This document shows positions 1 through 5,650 of a stretch of DNA of 7,821 nt, piece after piece. Source of the stretch: an uncultured Opitutia bacterium (lineage in GTDB: Bacteria > Verrucomicrobiota > Verrucomicrobiia > Opitutales > UBA953); assembly GCA_903868455.1 (NCBI GenBank), contig CAIPVK010000042.1, positions 1 to 7,821 of the forward strand, given 5' to 3'. Made by a program: the position numbers and the translations under genes. Positions within the stretch are counted from its first letter, which is position 1, and every line of letters begins with the position of its first letter. The notes beneath the pieces were generated by a model. The model saw only the letters and a program-made list of their open reading frames with translations, was not told where the DNA came from and ran no database searches.

Positions 1-104
1 AACAGCATGGTCAGCCCCTTGGGGTGCCCCCCGATGCCCCCCATGTCGCCCGCCTCCGGAACGTGGGGGGCGGGGTCCGGGACGGGGAGGCGGCTTGGGG
101 TCAT
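1..104 (-). CDS. N-terminus of a POT/PTR2-family proton-coupled peptide transporter (partial, cut by left edge)
   Basis: Reading leftwards from the ATG at 104-102, 34 codons are open to the window edge. They encode a Pro/Gly-rich leader followed by GGIGGHPKGLTML (residues 22-34). The GHP-(K/R)-GL-x-x-L stretch just before the first membrane helix is typical of bacterial peptide MFS transporters (PF00854), where it continues into a helix of the FFTEMWERFSYYG type; that part lies outside the window. Members carry out H+-driven uptake of di- and tripeptides across the inner membrane. The start is supported by GGAAGGG six bases upstream; Met21 is an alternative, shorter start. The gene is transcribed divergently from the feo operon. 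The family call rests on a short motif, so it is probable rather than certain. Confidence 0.66.
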   Translation of the reverse strand, partial: MTPSRLPVPDPAPHVPEAGDMGGIGGHPKGLTML

Positions 105-110
105 GCTCAA

Positions 111-117
111 CCCTTCC
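111..117 (-). promoter_or_regulatory. Shine-Dalgarno site of the left-edge transporter
   Basis: On the minus strand this reads GGAAGGG with a 6-base spacer to the ATG at 104-102. It is the clearest ribosome binding site in the window and decides the upstream start of the partial transporter over the internal Met21. Confidence 0.6.
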
Positions 118-145
118 GCCGCCCAACCTCGGAGGCAATCCTGTC

Positions 146-166
146 CCCCGGGGCACTACCCCGGGG
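146..166. repeat. Paired CCCCGGGG palindromes around a 5-base spacer
   Basis: CCCCGGGG occurs at 146-153 and again at 159-166, separated by CACTA. Each copy is itself palindromic, so the element is both a direct and an inverted repeat and could form an 8-bp all-GC hairpin on either strand. No T-run follows on either strand, so it does not look like a standard terminator. It lies 42 bases upstream of the left transporter start, which would suit a leader hairpin or a protein-binding site; which of these is unknown. Confidence 0.6.
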
Positions 167-171
167 TTAGA

Positions 172-199
172 CATCAGACGCCAGACGTCAGATCCCAGA
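172..199 (-). repeat. Left arm: four 7-bp repeat units in minus orientation
   Basis: On the minus strand the segment consists of four consecutive heptamers, each beginning TCT, with consensus TCTGGCG (on the plus strand, units ending in AGA). Bases 176-193 are an exact reverse complement of 265-282 in the right arm, giving an 18-bp perfect inverted repeat across a 71-base spacer. It lies between two divergent genes and shows no coding character. It resembles the short tandem heptamer repeats found between genes in some bacterial genomes; its function is unknown. Confidence 0.75.
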
Positions 200-233
200 G
201 GGTGACTAAGGTTCCAGGTTATCAGGCTATGAT

Positions 234-246
234 GCAGAGTATCTGC
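234..246. repeat. Small hairpin inside the spacer between the heptamer arms
   Basis: GCAGA (234-238) and TCTGC (242-246) are perfect complements around GTA. The stem contains the same TCT/AGA core as the heptamers, so it may be a degenerate remnant of a unit pair at the centre of the larger inverted repeat. Five base pairs alone is weak evidence. Confidence 0.35.
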
Positions 247-251
247 GGGTT

Positions 252-310
252 TCTGGCCTCTAGCATCTGACGTCTGGCGTCTACCGTCTGGCCTCTGGCG
301 TCTGGCGTCC
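252..310 (+). repeat. Right arm: eight tandem 7-bp repeat units (consensus TCTGGCG)
   Basis: Eight heptamers run without a phase break from 252 to 307, all starting with TCT; a ninth begins at 308 (TCC) and breaks off. Variation is confined to the last four positions: the units at 273, 294 and 301 match the consensus exactly and the others differ at one to three bases. The array is followed by about 20 bases and then by the candidate feoA promoter. Its units face the opposite way from those at 172-199. The 7-base period means that an insertion or loss of units would not preserve a reading frame, which agrees with a non-coding element. Confidence 0.82.
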
Positions 311-329
311 ACAATCTATCCTCCCCGAG

Positions 330-358
330 TTGACACCCCTCACCCACCACCCCATTTT
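330..358 (+). promoter_or_regulatory. Candidate sigma-70-like promoter of the feo operon
   Basis: A perfect TTGACA at 330-335 is followed, after 17 bases, by CATTTT at 353-358, which matches three of six positions of the -10 consensus. Transcription would then begin near 365, leaving a leader of only about a dozen bases before the feoA GTG at 377. The -35 match is strong and the -10 weak; a regulator binding just downstream is plausible. Confidence 0.45.
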
Positions 359-373
359 GAGACACAATCTCAA
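357..373. promoter_or_regulatory. 17-bp palindrome over the feoA start region, candidate iron-responsive operator
   Basis: TTGAGA (357-362) and TCTCAA (368-373) are exact inverted repeats around CACAA. The inner 15 bases (358-372) agree with the 7-1-7 Fur consensus TGATAAT-N-ATTATCA at nine of fourteen defined positions. The site overlaps the candidate -10 and predicted transcription start, four bases before the feoA start codon, which is where a repressor such as Fur or a DtxR-type regulator would block a ferrous-iron operon. The symmetry is seen directly; the regulator is inferred. Confidence 0.5.
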
Positions 374-376
374 CTC

Positions 377-637
377 GTGGTCCCCCTTTCCCAGCTGCTT
401 CCCGGCCAATCCGGTAAACTTGTCTCGCTCAACCCTGAGCGCGCGTTGGACCAGAGGTTGATGGCGCTGGGGTTGATCCCGGGCATGCCCATCGTCGTCG
501 TGCGCCGGGCCCCCCTCGGCGACCCCATCGAGCTGCGTTTCAACGAGACGGAGATCTGCCTGCGCGCGGAGGAGGCCCGCGCCATCCTGGTCGACGTCGC
601 CGCCGACTGCCCGCTGCCGCGGCCTCCCGCGCCATGA
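377..637 (+). CDS. feoA: FeoA, ferrous iron transport accessory protein
   Basis: This is an 86-residue cytoplasmic protein of the FeoA family (PF04023, SH3-like fold), which supports Fe(II) import by FeoB. Conserved features are PLSQLLPGQSG at the N-terminus (residues 3-13), RLMALGLIPG (27-36), APLGDP (45-50) and CLRAEEARAILV (61-72). Length is normal, with a short proline-rich tail. The start is the GTG at 377: it places the family N-terminus at residue 1, and no in-frame start was found upstream. No Shine-Dalgarno sequence precedes it and the predicted leader is very short, so translation may be nearly leaderless. The stop overlaps the feoB start in an ATGA, indicating translational coupling. 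Confidence 0.95.
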   Translation: MVPLSQLLPGQSGKLVSLNPERALDQRLMALGLIPGMPIVVVRRAPLGDPIELRFNETEICLRAEEARAILVDVAADCPLPRPPAP

Positions 638-2784
638 GCGCCGCGCCGCTCCCGAGGGTCGCCGTCATCGGCAACCCCAACACAGGCAAGTCGACCCTCT
701 TCAACGCGCTGACCGGGCTCCGGCAGCGCGTCGGCAACTACCCCGGCGTCACCGTCGCGCGCAAATCCGGCACCTGCGACGTCGGCGGAGGACGACTCGT
801 CGAGCTGGTCGACCTCCCCGGGCTCTACTCCCTCGCGGCGGTCTCGCCCGACGAGCAGGTGGTGATCGACGTCCTCCTCGGGCGGCACGCCGGCTCGGCG
901 CCTCCGGACGCCGTCCTCGTCGTCTGCGACGCCAACAACCTCCTCCGCAACTGCTTCCTCGCCTCGCAGGTCGCCGAGCTCGGCCTCCCCGCCGTCTTGG
1001 TCGTCAACCAGGCCGACGTCGCGCGCGAGCGCGGCATGGATATCGACACCGACCTTCTCGGCGCGCGACTCGGCGTCCCCGTCGCGCTCGTCTCCGCCTG
1101 GCGCGGCGAGGGCCTGGCCGAGGTCCGCCGCCATCTCGCCGCCGCGCTCGCGGGCGGCGCGCGCCTGCGCCGCGTCGAGTGGCCCGCCGCCGTGGCCGAG
1201 TCCGTGGCCGAGGTCGCCGCCGCGGCCTCGCGCGACACCGGCAAGCCGGTGCCCGCCGCGCTCGCCCAGCGGCTGCTCTTCGACGTCTCCCCCGCCCTCG
1301 CCGAGTCCCTGCGCTGGGGCGAGGCCGCCCGCGCGCCCGTCCTCCGCGCCGCGCGCGAGCGCGTCCGTCGCTCGGGCATGAACCCGCCCGCCGCCGAGGC
1401 GCTCATCCATTACGGCCGCCTGCGCGCCGAGCTCGAGGGCGTGGTGCGCGGCGCGTCGCGCCCGACCCGCACCGCGGCGGTCGACCGCGTCCTTCTCCAT
1501 CGCTTCCTCGGCCCCGTCGCCTTCGCCGCCGTCATGCTCGGCCTCTTCTGGTCGGTCTTCGCGCTGGCGAAGCTCCCCATGGAGGCGATCCTCGCCGGGG
1601 TCGACTGGGCCAAGGCCGCCGCGGCGCCCCGGCTCGAGGCGACGCCCATGCTGCAGAGCCTGGTGACCGACGGCATCCTCGGCGGGGTGGGGGCCTTCCT
1701 CGTCTTCCTGCCCCAGATCGCGCTCCTCTTCCTGCTCGTCGGCCTGCTCGAGGACAGCGGGTACATGGCTCGCGCCGCCTTCATCATGGACCGGCTCTTC
1801 GGCTGGTGCGGCCTCAACGGCAAGAGCTTCGTCCCGCTCCTCTCCGGCTACGCCTGCGCCATCCCCGGCATCCTCGCCACGCGCACCATCGAGGATCCCC
1901 GAGCCCGCCTCGCGACGGCCTTCGCCGTGCCGTTCATGAGCTGCTCGGCGCGCTTCCCCGTCTACGCCCTGATGTGCTCGGCCTTCATCGGTCCCTGGCA
2001 CGGCCCGCTCTGGGAATCCGTCGCCATGGTAGGGATGCACCTCGTGGGCCTGCTCGTCGCCGTGCCCGTGACCTTCCTGCTCACGCGCGTCATCCTCCGC
2101 GTCCGCCCCGCGCCCTTCGTGCTGGAGCTCCCCCGCTACCAGCTGCCCAAGCCGCGCGACGTCCTCTGGCGCGTCGGCCAGAGCGTCTGGGAATTCATCC
2201 AGAAAGCCGGCACCGTCATCTTCGCCCTCACCATCGTGGTCTGGGCGCTGACCTATTTCCCCAGGGACACCGAGGTCGCCGAGCGCGCGCGCGCGGCCGC
2301 CCTCGCCGCCGGGGCCGACGAGGCCAAGGCCGCCGCCGTGGCGCAGGCCTCGCTCGTCGAGTCCTCCTGGATGGGGCGCATGGGCAAGGCCCTCCAGCCC
2401 GCCTTCGACCCCGCCGGCTTCGACTGGAAGCTCACGGTCGGCGTCCTCGCCTCCTTCCCCGCCCGCGAGGTCATCGTCTCGACCCTCGGCATCACCTACG
2501 CGCTCGGCGAGGAGACCGGGGCCGACAGCGAGCAGCTGCGCGAGGCGATGCGCGAGGCGACGTGGGCCGAGGGGCCGCGCGCGGGCACGCGGATCTTCAC
2601 CTTGCCCGCCATCCTCGCCCTGATGGTCTTCTTCGCCCTCTGCTCCCAGTGCGGCTCCACCGTCGCGACGCTGGCCCAGGAGACCGGCGGCTGGCGCTGG
2701 GCGGCCATCTCCTTCGTCACGATGACCGCGCTCGCCTGGCTGGCGGCCGTCGCCGTCTACCAGGTCGGCACCGCCCTCGCATGA
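634..2784 (+). CDS. feoB: FeoB, GTP-dependent Fe(II) transporter
   Basis: The 716-residue protein has the full FeoB layout. The N-terminal G domain carries G1 GNPNTGKST (13-21), the G2 region VGNYPGVTV (33-41), G3 DLPG (60-63), G4 NQAD (125-128) and G5 SAWRGEG (154-160). A helical linker follows (about 165-285), then the membrane part: the first helix near 290-312, LLEDSGYMARAAFIMDRLFG (371-390), the first gate motif GYACAIPG with Cys408 (405-412), the second gate MSCSARFPVY with Cys437 (435-444), an alanine-rich extramembrane loop (about 545-575), and the C-terminal ALCSQCGST with Cys670 and Cys673. Conserved cysteines of this kind are thought to line the Fe(II) path. Length is in the family range and the gene looks intact. 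It imports Fe(II) across the inner membrane. ATGA overlaps with feoA and with the next small gene indicate a single transcript. Confidence 0.97.
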   Translation: MSAAPLPRVAVIGNPNTGKSTLFNALTGLRQRVGNYPGVTVARKSGTCDVGGGRLVELVDLPGLYSLAAVSPDEQVVIDVLLGRHAGSAPPDAVLVVCDANNLLRNCFLASQVAELGLPAVLVVNQADVARERGMDIDTDLLGARLGVPVALVSAWRGEGLAEVRRHLAAALAGGARLRRVEWPAAVAESVAEVAAAASRDTGKPVPAALAQRLLFDVSPALAESLRWGEAARAPVLRAARERVRRSGMNPPAAEALIHYGRLRAELEGVVRGASRPTRTAAVDRVLLHRFLGPVAFAAVMLGLFWSVFALAKLPMEAILAGVDWAKAAAAPRLEATPMLQSLVTDGILGGVGAFLVFLPQIALLFLLVGLLEDSGYMARAAFIMDRLFGWCGLNGKSFVPLLSGYACAIPGILATRTIEDPRARLATAFAVPFMSCSARFPVYALMCSAFIGPWHGPLWESVAMVGMHLVGLLVAVPVTFLLTRVILRVRPAPFVLELPRYQLPKPRDVLWRVGQSVWEFIQKAGTVIFALTIVVWALTYFPRDTEVAERARAAALAAGADEAKAAAVAQASLVESSWMGRMGKALQPAFDPAGFDWKLTVGVLASFPAREVIVSTLGITYALGEETGADSEQLREAMREATWAEGPRAGTRIFTLPAILALMVFFALCSQCGSTVATLAQETGGWRWAAISFVTMTALAWLAAVAVYQVGTALA

Positions 2785-2936
2785 GCCTCGACGCCGCCCT
2801 CACCCTCGCCGCCGTCGGCCTCGCCGCCGGCTGGCTGGGCCGGCGCGTCCGGCGGGCCTTCCTGTCGCGCCGGCGCGGAGGCTGCGGCGGAGGCTGCGGG
2901 TGCGGCTCGGCCGCACGCCTTCCCGACCGTCGCTAG
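2781..2936 (+). CDS. Small FeoB-associated Cys-rich membrane protein
   Basis: A 51-residue protein starts at an ATG that overlaps the feoB stop (ATGA). It has one N-terminal hydrophobic helix (about residues 5-20), a strongly basic stretch (21-32, seven arginines) and a Gly/Cys tail GGCGGGCGCG with Cys35, Cys39 and Cys41. This matches the small FeoB-associated Cys-rich proteins (PF12669-like) often found directly after feoB in place of FeoC. By the positive-inside rule the basic stretch and the cysteine cluster should face the cytoplasm, where they could bind Fe(II) or an Fe-S centre near FeoB; this is inference. The tail is encoded by a perfect 12-bp tandem duplication (2876-2899). Gene position and architecture make the call good despite the short length. 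Confidence 0.8.
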   Translation: MSLDAALTLAAVGLAAGWLGRRVRRAFLSRRRGGCGGGCGCGSAARLPDRR

Positions 2937-2950
2937 GTTCTCGGATTGCC

Positions 2951-2970
2951 CCCGCGCCCCCGCGGGCTTT
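2951..2970 (+). terminator. Possible weak intrinsic terminator after the feo operon
   Basis: CCCGCG (2951-2956) and CGCGGG (2961-2966) form a 6-bp all-GC stem with a CCCC loop, followed by CTTT. It lies 14 bases after the stop of the Cys-rich gene and 10 bases before the aminotransferase start. The T-run is very short, so termination may be partial, and read-through into the aminotransferase is possible. Confidence 0.4.
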
Positions 2971-2980
2971 GGCTAGAGGC

Positions 2981-4108
2981 ATGGCCCGGATCTACCTCTC
3001 GCCGCCCGACATCGGACAAGCCGAGCGCGCCTTCGTCCAGGAGGCCTTCGACGGCAACTGGGTCGCGCCGGTCGGGCCCAACCTCGAGGCCTTCGAGCGC
3101 GAGTTCGCCGCCAAGGTGGGCTCCCCCCACGCCGTCGCCCTCGCTTCCGGCACCGCCGCCCTCCACCTCGCGCTGCGCCTCTCCGGCGTGACCCGCGGCG
3201 ACGAGGTCCTGTGCTCGACGCTCACCTTCGTCGCCTCCGCCGCGCCCATCACCTACCTCGGCGCCACGCCCGTCTTCGTCGACTCCGACGAGGCCAGCTG
3301 GAACGCCGACCCCGCGCTCGTCGCCGAGCTCATCGAGCGCAAGGGCCGCGCCGGCAAGGCGCCCCGCGCCGCCGTCATCGCCCACCTCTACGGCCAATCG
3401 GCCGACATCGACCCCATCCTCGCCGCCTGCGAGCGCCACGGCGTCGCCCTCATCGAGGACGCCGCCGAGGCCCTCGGCGCGGACTATCGCGGCCGCGCCC
3501 CCGGCTCGGTCGGCCGCTTCGGGATCCACTCCTTCAACGGCAACAAGATCATCACCACCTCCGGGGGCGGCATGCTGGTGACGGCCGACAAGGCCCTCGC
3601 CGACTCGGCCCGCCATCTCGCCACCCAGGCGCGCGACCCCGCGCCCCACTACGAGCACACGACCCTCGGCTACAACTACCGCCTGAGCAACGTCTGCGCC
3701 GGCATCGGGCGAGGCCAGCTCCAGGGTCTCGACGCCAAGGTCGCCCGCCGACGCGCGCACTTCGCCGCCTATGCCGAGGCCTTCCGCGACCTCCCCGGCC
3801 TCGTCATGCAGCCCGAGGCGCCCTGGGGTAAGTCCACCCGCTGGCTCTCCTGCCTCACGATCGACGCCCGGGCCGCCGGCACCGACCGCGAGCGCGTGCG
3901 CCTCGCGCTGGAGAAGGCCGACATCGAGTGCCGTCCGCTCTGGAAGCCGATGCACCTCCAGCCCGTCTTCCGCTCCGCCGAGCACCACGGCCGGGGCGTC
4001 AGCGACCGTCTCTTCGCCGACGGTCTCTGCCTGCCTTCCGGCTCGGGCATGACCGACGCCGAGCGCGCCCGCGTCATCGACGTGGTGCGCGGCGCCTTCG
4101 GGCGCTGA
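2981..4108 (+). CDS. DegT/DnrJ/EryC1-family PLP sugar aminotransferase, EpsN-like
   Basis: The 375-residue protein is a fold-type I PLP enzyme of the DegT/DnrJ/EryC1/StrS family (PF01041). Visible motifs are IYLSPPD at the N-terminus (4-10), NWVAPVGP (26-33), the phosphate-binding ASGTAALHLAL (55-65), IEDAAEALG (158-166, Asp160 contacting the pyridine nitrogen), FNGNKIITTSGGG (185-197) with Lys189 as Schiff-base lysine, GYNYRLSN (230-237), RPLWKPMHLQP (318-328) and LPSGSGMT (351-358). These match, from memory, Bacillus EpsN and related transaminases that aminate UDP-4-keto-6-deoxy-GlcNAc for surface-glycan synthesis; the exact substrate is inferred. The ATG at 2981 is preferred over an in-frame GTG at 2900, because family members start just before IYLSPP and the longer form would run into the previous gene. 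An AGAGG one base upstream is too close to be a good ribosome site. The 3' end overlaps the convergent gene by 35 bp. No partner glycan genes are visible. Confidence 0.92.
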   Translation: MARIYLSPPDIGQAERAFVQEAFDGNWVAPVGPNLEAFEREFAAKVGSPHAVALASGTAALHLALRLSGVTRGDEVLCSTLTFVASAAPITYLGATPVFVDSDEASWNADPALVAELIERKGRAGKAPRAAVIAHLYGQSADIDPILAACERHGVALIEDAAEALGADYRGRAPGSVGRFGIHSFNGNKIITTSGGGMLVTADKALADSARHLATQARDPAPHYEHTTLGYNYRLSNVCAGIGRGQLQGLDAKVARRRAHFAAYAEAFRDLPGLVMQPEAPWGKSTRWLSCLTIDARAAGTDRERVRLALEKADIECRPLWKPMHLQPVFRSAEHHGRGVSDRLFADGLCLPSGSGMTDAERARVIDVVRGAFGR

Positions 4109-5531
4109 TCGCCAGCGTCGCGAGCGCGCCGAGCGCCCCCAGGTGCGAGGGTTCCGGCACGGCCGTCGCGCCCAGAGCCGTCCACGCCAGCCGGAGGTCG
4201 CCGTCCTCGCCCTGCGCGAGCGCCCAGCTTCCCTCATCCGCCTTCTCCGCCCCCCACAGGGCGAAGGCGCCGGCGACCGAGGCGCCCTCCCAGGCGTCGA
4301 CCAGCAGCAACGTCCGGTCGGAATCCCAGTAGGCGGAGCTCCAATCGGTCTCCCCGATCTCGATCATCGCGGGTCCCGCCAGCGTCCACGTCCCCGTGAC
4401 GAGCTCGACCACGGTCGCCTCGGATTCCCGGGGCACCCATAGCACGGTCGATCCCTCGCCGAGCAGCAGGCTGCCGTCCCATGCCGAGGTCTCCCCGCCG
4501 AGGATGAGGCTCGAGCGCACGGCAAGGTCCCCGCTCACATGGGACGCCTCCACCCGCAGGGAGCCGTCCACCGCCAGCCCCTCTGCGACAAGGCTTCCCT
4601 CGATCACCTCGACCGCCCCGGTCGTCGCGCAGGCCAGCGTTCCGTTCATGACCCGGACATCCCCCGCCAAGGACCCGTTCGCCACCCGCCCGTTCTCGAG
4701 CCGTAGCCCGAAGGAGCGTTCGGCGCCGCCTAGGTCCAGCCCGCCGACCTCCGCCACGACCAAACCGGTTTCCAGATTATGCCCCAGGGTCACCGTCCCG
4801 AGGACCCGCAGCTCGGTCTCGCCGGCGATGAGCGTCGGCATCTGACCCAGGTCGCGGTCGTTCATGCCGACGACGGACAGACGGCCCACGGTGACGACCC
4901 CCCATCCTTCCGTGGACGTGTGGGCGTCCTCGATGCGAAGGGCTCCGAGGCGGCCGAAATTCCACGTGAAGGTCATCTGGCCCCCGGCCAGCACCATCTC
5001 GATGCCGTCGTGCGACGGGCCGTTCTCGTCGTTGAACTGGACGATGCCCGACCTTGCCACGACGGTCGCCGGCGTCACTCCGCCCGCATCCTGGGGTCCG
5101 ATCAGCAGCACCCCGTTACCCGAGACCAGCTCGAGGTGCGCCCCGGCGCCGAGTCTTTCCAGCACGACCGCCGAGCCGCCGGCGAGGTTCCAATAGCTCG
5201 TTCCGCCGAGGGACCCGCCGCCAAGGCCGTGATAGCCTGGGTTCAGTGTCGTGACGGAGCCGAGGACGGTTCCCTCCGCGAGGTCCATCGTCAGGTTACG
5301 CGAGCCGGCCAGGACCACGTCGAGCGGTTCCCAGGAGCCCTCGCCCAGCCGGAAGGTGTCCGCATAGGTGGTCTGGATCACGATGGCCTCGCCCGGGGTT
5401 GGGAGGGCGGCGTCCGCCCAGTTGGATGGGTCGGACCAATCCGAAAGGTCGCCCTCGCCGATGAAGGTGGCGGCCGGAAGGCGGGCGAGGGCGATAAGCA
5501 GGCAGGGCAGGGGGCTGAGTCGGGGGCGCAT
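4074..5531 (-). CDS. PEP-CTERM sorting domain exported protein, beta-strand rich
   Basis: The 485-residue protein begins with a signal peptide (MRPRLSPLPCLLIALARLPAA, cleavage near 20-21). It continues with DWSDPSNWADAALPTPGEAIVI (31-52), a common N-terminal motif of secreted beta-helix and PEP-CTERM proteins, and then a long run of Gly/Val/Leu-rich short strands (about 70-400) suggesting a beta-solenoid. The C-terminus is a textbook PEP-CTERM signal (TIGR02595-like): VPEP (458-461), a hydrophobic helix (463-476) and RRRRAPRR (478-485). Exosortase should cut near the VPEP motif and release or anchor the protein at the surface. No catalytic motif was recognised, so its role (structural, adhesive or matrix) is unknown. 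The start is supported by AAGGTG eight bases upstream. The gene converges on, and overlaps, the aminotransferase and diverges from the lipoprotein gene. Confidence 0.9.
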   Translation of the reverse strand: MRPRLSPLPCLLIALARLPAATFIGEGDLSDWSDPSNWADAALPTPGEAIVIQTTYADTFRLGEGSWEPLDVVLAGSRNLTMDLAEGTVLGSVTTLNPGYHGLGGGSLGGTSYWNLAGGSAVVLERLGAGAHLELVSGNGVLLIGPQDAGGVTPATVVARSGIVQFNDENGPSHDGIEMVLAGGQMTFTWNFGRLGALRIEDAHTSTEGWGVVTVGRLSVVGMNDRDLGQMPTLIAGETELRVLGTVTLGHNLETGLVVAEVGGLDLGGAERSFGLRLENGRVANGSLAGDVRVMNGTLACATTGAVEVIEGSLVAEGLAVDGSLRVEASHVSGDLAVRSSLILGGETSAWDGSLLLGEGSTVLWVPRESEATVVELVTGTWTLAGPAMIEIGETDWSSAYWDSDRTLLLVDAWEGASVAGAFALWGAEKADEGSWALAQGEDGDLRLAWTALGATAVPEPSHLGALGALATLAISARRRRAPRR

Positions 5532-5650
5532 GGCGCGCGCACCTTGGGACTCCGGCCGCGCGGCTCGCCAGCGCCCCCATTCCCTAGCGAGCGAACCTCA
5601 TCCGTGGCTGGGGACTTGCGGCAGGGGGATGTCCTCGGCGAGACTTCCGC
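5532..5650. other. Divergent intergenic region between the PEP-CTERM and DUF4838 genes
   Basis: This 119-bp gap must hold the promoters of both outward-facing genes, or one shared control region. I looked for -35/-10 pairs on both strands and found none convincing. An AGGGGG at 5623-5628 precedes an out-of-frame ATG at 5629 and lies too far (22 bases) from the lipoprotein start to serve it well. The only usable site seen is the AAGGTG for the minus-strand gene. Confidence 0.45.
5540..5545 (-). promoter_or_regulatory. Shine-Dalgarno site of the PEP-CTERM gene
   Basis: On the minus strand this reads AAGGTG with an 8-base spacer to the ATG at 5531-5529. It supports the chosen start. No in-frame alternative nearer the mature protein would keep the signal peptide. 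Confidence 0.5.

Noticed and set aside
7..270. Plus-strand frame of 87 codons across the left intergenic region
   Set aside because: It is antisense to the transporter start and continues through palindromes and heptamer repeats; the product has no family resemblance.
172..282. Terminal inverted repeats of a small transposon (MITE)
   Set aside because: The inverted arms are built from short tandem heptamers rather than a unique terminal sequence, I saw no flanking target-site duplication, and the right array extends past the paired part.
172..307. CRISPR array
   Set aside because: The unit is 7 bp with no spacers between units and there are no cas genes; it is a tandem heptamer repeat in two orientations.
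370..2040. Long minus-strand open frame of about 550 codons antisense to feoA and feoB
   Set aside because: It is a composition shadow: GC-rich codons of feoB leave the antisense frame free of stops. The product is low-complexity Arg/Gly/Glu/Ala with no domain, while the plus strand encodes clear FeoA and FeoB.
1179..2936. Plus-strand frame of 585 codons spanning feoB and the small Cys-rich gene
   Set aside because: Only its last 51 codons (from 2781) are real. The earlier part is an Arg/Pro-rich out-of-frame reading of feoB.
2900..2980. Upstream GTG start for the aminotransferase
   Set aside because: The extra 27 residues are Arg/Pro-rich and would overlap the Cys-rich gene; family members begin right before IYLSPP, which fits the ATG at 2981.
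2933..4237. Minus-strand open frame of about 430 codons antisense to the aminotransferase
   Set aside because: Composition shadow of a gene with all the PLP-enzyme motifs on the plus strand; the antisense product shows no recognisable fold.
5629..5631. ATG preceded by AGGGGG as start of the DUF4838 lipoprotein
   Set aside because: It is out of frame with the lipoprotein (22 bases before 5651), so it cannot be its start despite the better ribosome-site match.
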